Counted from the stretch's first letter, positions 33,323 through 41,759 are shown. The stretch: DNA of 64,000 nt from Streptomyces puniciscabiei (GCF_006715785.1 NZ_VFNX01000001.1:4072001-4136000); one strand, 5' to 3'. Notes: generated by a model not told the origin, from the sequence alone. Made by a program: numbers and translations.

Positions 33323-35628
33323 GCAACGAAGCCGCCACGGCGACGACCGCCGCGGAACCCGCCCCCGAGGCCGAGCCGTGGCCGCACGGCCTCGGCGCCT
33401 CCCTGCCGCACGCCGACGCCCGCGCCAAGACCGAGGGCACCTTCCCGTACGCGGCCGACCTGTGGGCGGAAGGCCTGCTGTGGGCCGCCGTCCTGCGCTC
33501 GCCGCACGCGCACGCGCGCATCGTGTCCATCGACACCAGCCACGCGCGCGAGATGCCCGGCGTACGGGCCGTCGTCACGCACGAGGACGTGCCCGGCACC
33601 CCGCGCCACGGCCGGGGCACCCCCGACCGTCCGGTGTTCGCCTCCGAGGTCGTACGGCACCACGGCGAGCCCATCGCGGCCGTCGCCGCCGACCACCCGG
33701 ACACCGCGCGGATGGCCGCGGCGGCCGTCATCGTCGAGTACGAGGTACTCGACCCGGTCACCGACCCCGAGCAGGCCTTCGAGGCCGAGCCGCTGCACCC
33801 CGACGGCAACCTGATCCGGCACATCCCGCTCCGGCACGGCGACCCGGAGGCGGTCGGCGAGGTCGTCGTCGAGGGCCTGTACCGCATAGGGCGCCAGGAC
33901 CCGGCCCCGATCGGCGCCGAGGCCGGCCTCGCCGTGCCGCGTCCCGACGGCGGCGTGGAGCTGTACCTGGCCTCCACCGACCCGCACGCCGACCGCAACA
34001 CGGCCGCGGCCTGCTATGGCCTGTCCCCCGATCGGGTGAAGATCGTCGTCACCGGGGTGCCGGGCGCCACCGCCGACCGCGAGGACCAGGGTTTCCAGCT
34101 CCCGCTCGGCCTGCTCGCCCTGAGGACCGGCTGCCCGGTGAAGCTCACGGCGACCCGCGAGGAGTCCTTCCTCGGCCACACCCACCGGCACCCGACGCTT
34201 CTCCGGTACCGCCACCACGCGGACGCCGAGGGCAAGCTCGTGAAGGTGGAGGCGCAGATCCTGCTGGACGCGGGCGCGTACGCCGACACCTCCTCCGACG
34301 CCCTGGCCGCCGCCGTCTCCTTCGCCTGCGGCCCGTACGTCGTCCCGAACGCCTTCATCGAGGGCTGGGCCGTGCGCACCAACAACCCGCCCTCCGGCCA
34401 TGTGCGCGGCGAGGGCGCCATGCAGGTGTGCGCCGCCTACGAGGCTCAGATGGACAAGCTGGCCAAGAAGCTGGGTCTGGACCCGGCCGAGGTGCGCCTG
34501 CGCAACGTCCTGGCGACCGGTGACGTCCTCCCGATCGGCCAGACGGTGACCTGCCCCGCCCCGGTGGCCGAACTCCTGCAGGCGGTACGGGACTTCCCGC
34601 TGCCCGCCCTGCCCAAGGACACGCCCGAGGAGGAGTGGCTGCTGCCCGGCGGCCCCGAGGGCGCCGGTGAACCGGGCGCGGTGCGCCGGGGCGTCGGCTA
34701 CGGGCTCGGCATGGTGCACATGCTCGGCGCGGAGGGCGCCGACGAGGTGTCCACCGCGACGGTCAAGGTCCACGACGGCGTTGCGACCGTCCTGTGCGCG
34801 GCCGTGGAGACCGGCCAGGGCTTCACCACCCTCGCCCGGCAGATCGTCCAGGAGACCCTCGGCATCGAGGAAGTCCACGTGGCGCCGGTCGACACCGACC
34901 AGCCGCCGGCCGGCGCGGGCTGCCGGGGCCGCCACACGTGGGTGTCGGGCGGCGCGGTGGAACGCGCGGCGAAGATGGTCCGCACCCAGCTCCTGCAGCC
35001 GCTGGCCCACAAGTTCGGCATGTCGACGGAGCTGCTGCAGATCACCGACGGCAAGATCACCTCGTACGACGGTGTCCTGTCGACGACCGTCACGGAGGCG
35101 ATGGACGGCAAGGAGCTGTGGGCCACGGCGCAGTGCCGCCCGCATCCCACCGAGCCGCTGAACGACTCCGGCCAGGGCGACGCCTTCGTGGGCCTGGCCT
35201 TCTGCGCGATCCGCGCGGTGGTGGACGTCGACATCGAGCTGGGCTCGGTCAGGGTGGTGGAGCTGGCGGTCGCCCAGGACGTGGGCCGGGTCCTCAACCC
35301 GACCCAGCTGGCGGCCCGTATCGAGGCGGGCGTGACCCAGGGCGTCGGCATCGCGCTCACCGAGAACCTGCGCACCCCCCGGGGCCTGATCCGCCACCCC
35401 GACCTGACCGGCTACGCCCTGCCGACCGCGCTGGACGCCCCGGACATCCGGATCGTCAAACTGGTCGAGGAACGGGACGTGGTCGCCCCCTTCGGTGCCA
35501 AGTCCGTCAGCGCGGTCCCGGTCGTCACGGCACCGGCCGCGATCGCCTCCGCCGTCCGCGCGGCCACCGGCCGCCCGGTCAACCGCCTCCCGATCCGGCC
35601 GCAGGCGGCGGTGGTGACGGCGCAGTGA
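33319..35628 (+). CDS. Molybdopterin-binding large-subunit homologue, catalytic glutamate lost
   Basis: 769-residue protein of the xanthine dehydrogenase/CoxL family. The N-terminal hammerhead domain (DARAKTEGTFPYAADLWAEGLLWAAVLRSPHAHARI, GEPIAAVAA) and Mo-binding domains are recognisable. Several key motifs are degenerate. The usual GAKGVGE ending with the active-site glutamate reads GAKSVSA (about 726-732, Glu to Ala). The glycine-rich GGGFGGK region reads ATADREDQGFQ (about 250), and RGFGAPQ reads RGEGAMQ (about 360). It may be an inactive or redirected member. It forms the last gene of a three-gene coupled operon. Annotation as xanthine dehydrogenase would be unsafe. Confidence 0.82.
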   Translation: MSNEAATATTAAEPAPEAEPWPHGLGASLPHADARAKTEGTFPYAADLWAEGLLWAAVLRSPHAHARIVSIDTSHAREMPGVRAVVTHEDVPGTPRHGRGTPDRPVFASEVVRHHGEPIAAVAADHPDTARMAAAAVIVEYEVLDPVTDPEQAFEAEPLHPDGNLIRHIPLRHGDPEAVGEVVVEGLYRIGRQDPAPIGAEAGLAVPRPDGGVELYLASTDPHADRNTAAACYGLSPDRVKIVVTGVPGATADREDQGFQLPLGLLALRTGCPVKLTATREESFLGHTHRHPTLLRYRHHADAEGKLVKVEAQILLDAGAYADTSSDALAAAVSFACGPYVVPNAFIEGWAVRTNNPPSGHVRGEGAMQVCAAYEAQMDKLAKKLGLDPAEVRLRNVLATGDVLPIGQTVTCPAPVAELLQAVRDFPLPALPKDTPEEEWLLPGGPEGAGEPGAVRRGVGYGLGMVHMLGAEGADEVSTATVKVHDGVATVLCAAVETGQGFTTLARQIVQETLGIEEVHVAPVDTDQPPAGAGCRGRHTWVSGGAVERAAKMVRTQLLQPLAHKFGMSTELLQITDGKITSYDGVLSTTVTEAMDGKELWATAQCRPHPTEPLNDSGQGDAFVGLAFCAIRAVVDVDIELGSVRVVELAVAQDVGRVLNPTQLAARIEAGVTQGVGIALTENLRTPRGLIRHPDLTGYALPTALDAPDIRIVKLVEERDVVAPFGAKSVSAVPVVTAPAAIASAVRAATGRPVNRLPIRPQAAVVTAQ

Positions 35629-35641
35629 GCCACCGCCGCAC

Positions 35642-35983
35642 ATGATCGACGGGGTCGTGGTCATCACCGGGCCGATGGCCGCGGGCGGGTGACGGTGGCC
35701 CGGCTGCCGGCCAAGGGGGCACGCCCACGCCCTTGAGGCAGTGGGGGAGTCTGCCGCGCGCGGCGCACCGGCGCCGACGGCGGACGCCGCTGCGGAGGCC
35801 GGCTTAACGGGCGTGGTGCAGGATGTGCTGCTCGGCGAGGACCTGCGGGCCTGCGTCGGCCTGGACGAGGAACTGCGCCACCGCACCCCGCGCATCGGCC
35901 TGTGCCCGGACACCTCGGCGTGGACACCGGGACAGACGGTGGAGGCGATCCTCGCGAACGCGCAACGTACCCGGGTCGCCTGA
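35642..35983 (+). pseudogene. Decayed P-loop kinase/AAA-type gene
   Basis: The first piece reads MIDGVVVITGPMAAGG then stop, matching a Walker A start (GPMAAGKST) that lost its lysine codon. In another frame TVARL follows. From about 35800 the C-terminal part reads VVQDVLLGEDLRA and then RHRTPRIGLCPDTSAWTPGQTVEAIL, typical of the ending of small phosphotransferase-like AAA ATPases. The middle (roughly 100 residues) is missing. A palindromic intergenic repeat (35715-35749) lies at the break. A TTA codon lies in the remnant. I interpret this as a gene destroyed by deletion and repeat insertion. Confidence 0.65.
35715..35749. repeat. Palindromic intergenic repeat inside the pseudogene
   Basis: GGGGGCACGCCCACG to GAGGCAGTGGGGGAG. 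It is related in inverted orientation to the element at 44594-44635 (CTCCCCCACT to GGGGGCCCCC), a type common between Streptomyces genes. Confidence 0.5.
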
Positions 35984-36111
35984 CGTCCTTCCTGATGAGG
36001 GCCGTTGTCAGTGGGGCGGCGTAGTGTGCGCAGCAGTGGGCGCACCCGCACCCACGAACTCATGTGCGCCCGACGCGCATGCGCACCGACGGGGAAGATC
36101 GCGGGGGAGCG

Positions 36112-37272
36112 ATGAGCACGACGGATGCCGGGGTTGCGGCGATCACGCTGACCGAGGCGGAGCTGGACCGCTATGTCACGCACGCGCCGACGCGCGGCCT
36201 GCTCAGCGGCGCCGGACTGCCCGCGGACACCGGTCTGCTGACCTTCTCCCCGTTGCGCAGGCACGGCCTGCGCACGCTCGCCGACGCCGCGGACGGCCCG
36301 TTCCGGGTGGCGGACGAGCTGCGGGACCGGCTGGTGATAGGCGAACTGCTCGGTCCGGCGGGCATGGAGCGCGAGTCGATCCTGCTCGACGGCGGCACCG
36401 GCGAGCTGACGACGGCCTACCTCCTCGACCCGTCCCGCCCTCGGCCCTTCGCGCCCTCCCTGGACACGCTGCTGCGTTTCGCCGCGGTCACCGAGGAACT
36501 GGCGGGCCTGCGCGGCCGTTTCGCCTCCCTCGCGGGGCAGTACGGCCCCGGGGCCGTGGCCGAGGCGACCCGCCGTCTGCTCTCCCTCTTCGAGGAGGGC
36601 GCGGGCGGCGAGGTCCCGCCGTACTGGAAGGCGGCGGCCCTGATCCGCCCGCTCGCCCTGGTCGCCGGCCCCGGCACGACGTCGGGCCTGACCCTGGACG
36701 TGCCCGCCCGGATCCTGGACCAGGAGTTCGGCCACGGCCGGGTGACCCGCTTCGAGGAGGTCGACTTCCCCGCCACGCTCACGCACGAGCCGACCCGGCG
36801 CTTCCTCCGGGAGACCGGACTGCCGGAGGCGGCGGTCCTCTTCCACGCCGACACGGACGTCCCGCTGCCGACGCTCCGGGAGTACGTCACCGAGGAGCGC
36901 GCAGGCGACCACCTCCTCCACGAACTACCCGCTCACGCGGACCACTTGATCCGGCTGGGTCGCCTCGTCGAGGACAACAGCCTGGTGATCGACGGCAGAA
37001 CCGGCGCGGTCCTGACCTTCAGCGAGCCGGAGGCCACGCTCCACCCCCTCAACACCGACGTCTCCACCCTCGCCTTCACGCTCTGGCTCCTGCACCACGA
37101 GCGCACCATCGACGAACACCTCGGCCACGAACTGACCACGGCCGCCTACGACCAGCTGGCCGCGGTGATGATCCACATCCTGTCGGCCGTCGATCCCACG
37201 GGCACGGCGCCCGGCACCGACTGGCACTACTGGACGGAACTGTTCCAGGACGAGGCGGGCGGGGTCCTCTGA
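36112..37272 (+). CDS. Tandem SUKH-4 domain protein (immunity-type)
   Basis: 386-residue soluble protein with two copies of the SUKH-4 (SMI1/KNR4-superfamily) fold. Residues about 15-165 begin YVTHAPTRGLLSGAGLP and residues about 215-385 begin TLTHEPTRRFLRETGLP. Both continue with an ordered hydrophobic sheet pattern, and the second has LVIDGRTGAVL. SUKH proteins usually neutralise nuclease or deaminase toxins of contact-dependent systems. No toxin gene is adjacent, so this is an orphan or has been recruited for another role. GGGGGAG precedes ATG 36112. Confidence 0.75.
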   Translation: MSTTDAGVAAITLTEAELDRYVTHAPTRGLLSGAGLPADTGLLTFSPLRRHGLRTLADAADGPFRVADELRDRLVIGELLGPAGMERESILLDGGTGELTTAYLLDPSRPRPFAPSLDTLLRFAAVTEELAGLRGRFASLAGQYGPGAVAEATRRLLSLFEEGAGGEVPPYWKAAALIRPLALVAGPGTTSGLTLDVPARILDQEFGHGRVTRFEEVDFPATLTHEPTRRFLRETGLPEAAVLFHADTDVPLPTLREYVTEERAGDHLLHELPAHADHLIRLGRLVEDNSLVIDGRTGAVLTFSEPEATLHPLNTDVSTLAFTLWLLHHERTIDEHLGHELTTAAYDQLAAVMIHILSAVDPTGTAPGTDWHYWTELFQDEAGGVL

Positions 37273-37455
37273 CCCGGCAGGCGCGGTGACCTGCACGGAA
37301 CCGGCGCAATTCCTCTCGGGAACACCTCAGTTGGCAGGGCGCGGGATCCGGCGACGCCGCTCGACCCGGCCCGGCACCCGCTCCCGTGGCCGATCCCCGA
37401 GCAGGCGAATAGGCTGGTCGCAGGGGTCGACGTGTTTCGATCCGAGGAGCCTCCC

Positions 37456-37863
37456 ATGACCAAGAGCAGAAACGCCTGGCGCGCCACGGGAGTCGTCACC
37501 GCACTCGCCACGGCCGCCGCCATCGCCTCCGCCGCCCCGGCACAGGCCCAGTCCACCGCTCAACTGACCGCGTGGGTCAGTGACGGTTGGGGCGGCGGAA
37601 CGATCACCAGCCGGCCCGCCGGGATCAACTGCCACCAGGCGGCGTGGGACGACCCGTACGGGAACAACGCCGGACAGCCGTACCCGACCGGCACCTGCAC
37701 CGCGACCTTCCAGGTCGGAACGACCGTCACCTTCACCGCCACACCCGACTCCGGGTCCTTCGTCAACGGCGGCCCGGACCCGAATCCCGTGACCGTACGG
37801 ACCGGCTACAACCACACGTGGGTCATGTTCTGCCCGAACGACGGACTCTGCTCCGCGGGCTAG
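37456..37863 (+). CDS. Small secreted protein with four cysteines
   Basis: 135-residue exported protein. The Sec signal peptide (MTKSRNAWRATGVVTALATAAAIASAAPAQA) is followed by a mature domain of about 104 residues rich in Thr, Gly and Pro, with four cysteines (in GINCH, TGTCTA, MFCPN, GLCSAG) likely forming two disulphides. The beta-strand alternation (TATFQVGTTVTFTATPDSGSFV) suggests an Ig-like or lectin-like fold. I do not recognise the family. AGGAG lies 6 nt before ATG 37456; an in-frame GTG 24 bases upstream is less likely. Confidence 0.65.
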   Translation: MTKSRNAWRATGVVTALATAAAIASAAPAQAQSTAQLTAWVSDGWGGGTITSRPAGINCHQAAWDDPYGNNAGQPYPTGTCTATFQVGTTVTFTATPDSGSFVNGGPDPNPVTVRTGYNHTWVMFCPNDGLCSAG

Positions 37864-37943
37864 CGGGATTTCTGCTTCTCCGGGTGGGACGCAATCCTGT
37901 GGCCACAGCGTCTTCAGAGTGTGGACGACGAACAGGATCTCGG

Positions 37944-38453
37944 ATGAAGCGCCGGCACGAAGAGGAATTCATGGCGTTCGCCGCTGCGCGATCCGCACCT
38001 CTGTTCCGCTCAGCGTGTGTGCTCACAGGCGGTGATGTGCACCTCGCCGAGGACCTGGTGCAGGACACGCTGGGCCGGATGTATGCCAACTGGCGCAAGA
38101 TCGCGCAGGCGGACGACCCGGCGGCCTACACGCACACCGTCCTCGTACGGATCTACCTGTCCTACCGCCGTCGGCGCAGCAGCTCCGAGCGGCCCACCGA
38201 CATCCTGCCGGACTCCGGTGCCGTCACCGAGCACGACGCCACGCTGCGGGTCACGTTGCTCGACGCTCTCGGCCGGCTCTCCGCCCGGGACCGGGCCGTG
38301 CTGCTCCTGCGCTACTGGGAGGACCGCAGCGTCGAGCAGACCGCCGAGATCCTTCAGGTTCGGCCGGGGGCGGTACGCAACCAGAGCATGCGGGCGCTCG
38401 CCCGCATCCGGGCCCTGCTGGGCCACGACCTGTCCGAGCTCGTCAGCCCCTGA
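37944..38453 (+). CDS. SigE-family ECF sigma factor
   Basis: 169-residue sigma factor of the actinobacterial SigE-type ECF group. Region 2 (EEEFMAFAAARSAPLFRSACVLTGGDVHLAEDLVQDTLGRMYANW) and region 4 (LSARDRAVLLLRYWEDRSVEQTAEILQVRPGAVRNQSMRALARIR) are both complete. It directs RNA polymerase to an unknown regulon. ATG 37944 is 5 nt past AGGAT. The next gene, 62 bp downstream, encodes a membrane protein with a short cytoplasmic head, the usual partner arrangement. Confidence 0.88.
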   Translation: MKRRHEEEFMAFAAARSAPLFRSACVLTGGDVHLAEDLVQDTLGRMYANWRKIAQADDPAAYTHTVLVRIYLSYRRRRSSSERPTDILPDSGAVTEHDATLRVTLLDALGRLSARDRAVLLLRYWEDRSVEQTAEILQVRPGAVRNQSMRALARIRALLGHDLSELVSP

Positions 38454-38515
38454 CCCCGGTGCCGCGGCACCCACCTCGCCCTTGTCGTCGACCCCCGGAA
38501 ACGCGGTGACCCGCC

Positions 38516-39229
38516 ATGCCCATCGAAGAGGACTTCACCGAGGCCCTCCGCACCACCCTCCTGACCTTCGAGCCGCCCAACACCCCGTCACTTGTGCAGG
38601 CCGGTGTCCGCAACGGCCGGCGCAGGCGTCGCCGCCGCGCCGCGGCCGTCGGCGTGTGCGGAGCGGCCGTACTCGCGCTCGCCGGGCTCGGCGCGACGGT
38701 CGTATCCGGACAACTGTCCGACCGGCGAACGGCCGATCACACGCTCGCCGGTCCGGCGGCCTCGCCCACAACCGGTCCGGCCACGGCATCCGCCACCCCG
38801 AAGCCGACCTTCACCGGCACACTGCCCGCCGACCGCGCCCTTGCCAGACTGACCGCGCTGCTGCCGACCGGCCTGACCCGTTCGAGCCCGCCCGGCGGCC
38901 GGCGGTCGGGGCAGCTGTGGGTGGACGACGGCCACGGCAAGTCGCTGCTGGAGGTGCACGTCTCCCGGCAGACCTCCACCACCGCGCTCCGCAGCCACGT
39001 CTTCGCCGGCACGAAACCCCTGGCCGACGGCACCCTGATCGAGTCCCGGCAGGCCCCACCCGGAACGGGCCCCGGGCACGAGGCGGTGAACGTACTGCAT
39101 CCCGACGGGCTCTACATCACCCTCATGGAATGGCAGGCACCGAGCCAGAACGCCCCCTCGACCCGTACCACGCCGATCCTGACGCCGGCCCAACTGCGCG
39201 CCATCGCAACCAGCCCGCAGTGGCACTAA
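38516..39229 (+). CDS. Membrane protein, putative partner of the adjacent sigma factor
   Basis: 237-residue single-pass protein. A cytoplasmic head of about 40 residues ends in an Arg-rich stretch ([11 protein letters not shown]), a transmembrane helix follows at about 44-64, then a Pro/Thr linker and an external domain of about 130 residues. There is no zinc anti-sigma HxxxCxxC motif. Position and topology suggest it senses envelope conditions for, or holds, the adjacent sigma factor; this is inference. The family is not recognised. Confidence 0.65.
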   Translation: MPIEEDFTEALRTTLLTFEPPNTPSLVQAGVRNGRRRRRRRAAAVGVCGAAVLALAGLGATVVSGQLSDRRTADHTLAGPAASPTTGPATASATPKPTFTGTLPADRALARLTALLPTGLTRSSPPGGRRSGQLWVDDGHGKSLLEVHVSRQTSTTALRSHVFAGTKPLADGTLIESRQAPPGTGPGHEAVNVLHPDGLYITLMEWQAPSQNAPSTRTTPILTPAQLRAIATSPQWH

Positions 39230-39329
39230 CGCCCGCAGCGACCGTGCGGCACCTTGCGAGGCAGGCGGAGGGTCGGATCGATATCCGGGAGCGCCGTCCA
39301 CACACCTTCGTTTCGCCTGGTAAAGGCGC

Positions 39330-39404
39330 TGGAGGCCGTGGCGGGATTCGAACCCACGTAACTCGCTTTGCAGGCGAGCCCCTGAACCACTCGGGCACAC
39401 GGCC
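39330..39404 (-). tRNA. tRNA-Cys (GCA)
   Basis: On the minus strand a full cloverleaf is visible. The acceptor is GGCCGTG/CACGGCC, the D-arm CCC...GGG, the anticodon stem CTCGC/GCGAG around CTGCAAA (anticodon GCA), the variable loop TTAC, and the T-arm GTGGG-TTCGAAT-CCCGC. The discriminator is U73, the identity base of tRNA-Cys. The 3' CCA is encoded (39330-39332). The body is 72 nt plus CCA. Confidence 0.95.
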
Positions 39405-39567
39405 GTGTTGATGGAGTAACCGTAGGAGGCCGTGTGGGACGGGCTCAAGGGGAGCGGGCGGGGCGCAACGCGACTGCCATACGGCGTTCATGAACGGCCG
39501 GAGGCGTACGACCGAGGTCGCAGCGCGAGCAGGACCACGGACAGGGGTCATACCGCACAGTGCGCCT

Positions 39568-39573
39568 TACTCT
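39568..39573 (+). promoter_or_regulatory. -10 hexamer of a leaderless MFS promoter
   Basis: TACTCT lies 6 nt before the ATG of the MFS exporter, without a Shine-Dalgarno sequence. Confidence 0.5.
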
Positions 39574-39579
39574 GACGCC

Positions 39580-41010
39580 ATGAGTGCTCTCCAGTCCCGT
39601 GCCGCCGCCGTTCTGAACCCCGCCGGGAAGGACGACGGCGTGCTGGGCCGGTCCCACCGGGCGCTCAGCATCGGGATCGTCTCCGTCGTGCTGCTGATCG
39701 CCTTCGAGGCCACCGCCGTCGGCACGGCCATGCCGGTCGCGGCGCGGGAACTGGACGGCGTGGCGCTGTACGCCTTCGCCTTCTCCGGGTACTTCACGAC
39801 CAGCCTGTTCGGCATGGTGCTGGCCGGCCAGTGGTCCGACCGGCGCGGGCCGCTCGGGGCGCTGACCACGGGGATCGCGGCCTTTGCCGCGGGGCTGGTC
39901 ATCGCCGGGACCGCGCAGGTCATGTGGGTGTTCATCCTCGGGCGGGCCGTGCAGGGGCTCGGCGGCGGGCTGGTCATCGTCGCCCTGTACGTCGTCGTCG
40001 GCCGCGCCTACCCCGAGCGGCTGCGCCCCGCGATCATGGCGGCGTTCGCGGCCGGCTGGGTCGTACCGTCCATCGTCGGCCCGCTCGCCTCCGGCGCCGT
40101 CACCGAGCACCTCGGCTGGCGCTGGGTCTTCCTCGGCATTCCGGCGCTCGTCGTGTTCCCGCTCGCCCTCGCCCTGCCGCAGATACGGCGGAGGGCGTCG
40201 GGCCCGGTGGACGAGGAGGCCGGCGCCCTCTCCTCCGACCGTCGGCGGATCCGCCTCGCCCTCGGCATCTCCCTCGGCGCGGGCCTCCTCCAGTACGCCG
40301 CCCAGGACCTGCGTCCGCTGTCCCTGCTCCCCGGGCTGGCCGGCGCCGCCCTGCTCGTGCCCGCCGTCCTCGGACTGCTGCCGCGCGGCACCTACCGGGC
40401 CGCTCGCGGCCTGCCCTCCGTGGTACTGCTGCGCGGTCTGTCCGCCGGTTCCTTCATCGCCGCCGAGTCCTTCGTGCCGCTGATGCTGGTCACCCAGCGC
40501 GGGCTGTCGCCGATGCTCGCCGGGCTGTCCCTGGCGGCGGGCGGCGGCACCTGGGCGCTGGGCTCCTGGGTGCAGTCCCGGCCGCGCGTGCAGCCGTACC
40601 GGGAACGGCTGATGACGCTCGGCATGGTGCTGGTCGCCGCAGCGATCACCGCCGCGCCCAGTGTGCTCGTGCACTCCGTGCCGGTCTGGACCGTCGCCGT
40701 CGCCTGGGCGTTCGGGTGCTTCGGCATGGGTCTGGTGATCTCGTCCACCAGCGTGCTCCTGCTCCAGCTGTCCGCCCCGGGGGCGGCCGGCGCCAACTCC
40801 GCCGCGCTGCAGATCTCCGACGCCCTCTCCAACGTCGTCCTGCTCGCCGCGACCGGCGCCGCCTTCGCGGCCCTGGGCGGCGGCAGCACGGCCACTGCGG
40901 CCACGGCCACCGACGGCGCCCATCCCGCGGCCTTCACCGCGGTGTTCCTGCCGATGGCGGGGGTGGCGTTGGCGGGGGCATGGGTGACGAGGCGGCTGCG
41001 GGCCGCGTGA
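39580..41010 (+). CDS. MFS exporter, EmrB/QacA (DHA2-like) type
   Basis: 476-residue transporter with about 13-14 hydrophobic helices. Helix 1 (SIGIVSVVLLIAFEATAVGTAMPVAARELDG) carries the TxxxxALP-like motif of drug:H+ antiporters. GQWSDRRGPLGAL is motif A and LGRAVQGLGGGLVIVALYVVVGRAYPERLRP is motif B/C-like. It probably exports toxic compounds; the substrate is unknown. The start begins at MSALQSRAAAV, just after a -10. It is head-to-head with tRNA-Cys and followed 41 bp later by a toxin-antitoxin operon. Confidence 0.85.
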   Translation: MSALQSRAAAVLNPAGKDDGVLGRSHRALSIGIVSVVLLIAFEATAVGTAMPVAARELDGVALYAFAFSGYFTTSLFGMVLAGQWSDRRGPLGALTTGIAAFAAGLVIAGTAQVMWVFILGRAVQGLGGGLVIVALYVVVGRAYPERLRPAIMAAFAAGWVVPSIVGPLASGAVTEHLGWRWVFLGIPALVVFPLALALPQIRRRASGPVDEEAGALSSDRRRIRLALGISLGAGLLQYAAQDLRPLSLLPGLAGAALLVPAVLGLLPRGTYRAARGLPSVVLLRGLSAGSFIAAESFVPLMLVTQRGLSPMLAGLSLAAGGGTWALGSWVQSRPRVQPYRERLMTLGMVLVAAAITAAPSVLVHSVPVWTVAVAWAFGCFGMGLVISSTSVLLLQLSAPGAAGANSAALQISDALSNVVLLAATGAAFAALGGGSTATAATATDGAHPAAFTAVFLPMAGVALAGAWVTRRLRAA

Positions 41011-41012
41011 AT

Positions 41013-41052
41013 GTGGTACCACGATGGCCCCATTACCAGTACCATTGTGGTA
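41013..41052 (+). promoter_or_regulatory. Operator pair and promoter of the toxin-antitoxin operon
   Basis: The palindrome GTGGTACCAC (41013-41022), a single TACCA half (41034-41038) and the inverted repeat TACCA-TTG-TGGTA (41040-41052) precede and touch the antitoxin ATG. TACCAT at 41040-41045 is placed as a -10 for leaderless transcription. RHH antitoxins normally bind such repeats for autorepression. Confidence 0.65.
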
Positions 41053-41255
41053 TGGCTATGAACCTTCGTCTGCGTGACGACCAGCAGGAGGCGCTCAGGC
41101 TGCGTGCCGAGGAGGAGGGCCGCAGCATGCACGCCATAGTGCTTCAGGCGATCGACCGCTATCTGGAGCAGGAGGCGGACCGGGCCACGGTGCGGCGCCT
41201 CGGGGCGAAGTACGCCGCGGCACACGCCGACCTGCTGCGGAGGTTGGGGGAGTAG
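41052..41255 (+). CDS. RHH/Phd-type antitoxin of a Doc module
   Basis: 67-residue antitoxin. MNLRLRDDQQEALRLRAEEEGRSMHAIVLQAIDRYLEQ is a ribbon-helix-helix fold (DNA-binding strand MNLRLRDD, then two helices). The C-terminal helix (about 45-67) would wrap the toxin. ATG 41052 is at the end of an operator palindrome; ATG 41058 is an alternative. The stop is 3 nt before the toxin start, so expression is coupled, antitoxin first. Confidence 0.85.
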   Translation: MAMNLRLRDDQQEALRLRAEEEGRSMHAIVLQAIDRYLEQEADRATVRRLGAKYAAAHADLLRRLGE

Positions 41256-41258
41256 CGG

Positions 41259-41642
41259 ATGAAGTACCTCACGGTCCAGGAGGTCCTGGACCTGGCAGAG
41301 CTGGCGTGCGGGGGGCAGGAGGTCGCCGTGCGCGATCTCGGTCTGCTCAGCTCGGCCGTACATCGCCCCCGGTCGCAGATGTTCGGCGTCGAGGCGTACA
41401 CCGACCTGTTCGAGAAGGCGGCTGCGCTCTTGCATTCGCTGCTCATCAACCACCCGCTGGTGGACGGCAACAAGCGCATGGCCTGGATGTCCACGGTCGT
41501 CTTCCTGGACTTCAACGGGACCGACATGCTCGACGTCGACCAGGACGGGGCGTACAAGCTGGTGATCGAAGTGGCGTCGGGAAGTCTTGAGGACGTGGGC
41601 CTGATCGCCCGGCGTCTGAGGGCGCTGCACGAGGCGATGTGA
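41259..41642 (+). CDS. doc: Doc-type (Fic family, death-on-curing) toxin
   Basis: 127-residue Fic-fold toxin. The signature HPLVDGNKRMAW (about 68-79) matches H-x-F/L-x-D-G-N-K/G-R. Doc enzymes with K in this position phosphorylate elongation factor EF-Tu and stop translation. The N-terminus MKYLTVQEVLDLAELACGG and the internal RDLGLLSSAVHRPRSQMFG are typical of the chromosomal Doc family. GGGGGAG sits inside the antitoxin end and drives translation. The catalytic motif is intact, so the module should be functional. Confidence 0.9.
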   Translation: MKYLTVQEVLDLAELACGGQEVAVRDLGLLSSAVHRPRSQMFGVEAYTDLFEKAAALLHSLLINHPLVDGNKRMAWMSTVVFLDFNGTDMLDVDQDGAYKLVIEVASGSLEDVGLIARRLRALHEAM

Positions 41643-41759
41643 CCTCGGTCCCACCCATGGGCGACCCGGCCTCGTCCGGGCGTTGACACCGTCGGGGCGC
41701 CGGTAGGGTGGCCCGGTTGTCATACGTAGCCGAGCCGCCCAGCCCCATAAACGGAGACC

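Noticed and set aside
33295..36921. Open frame of 1208 codons on the minus strand across the Mo subunit and SUKH region
   Set aside because: Shadow of genes on the plus strand; no recognisable domain and wrong codon-position bias.
39330..39404. Genomic island anchored at tRNA-Cys
   Set aside because: No integrase or direct repeat of the tRNA end was seen on either side; neighbours look like normal chromosome.
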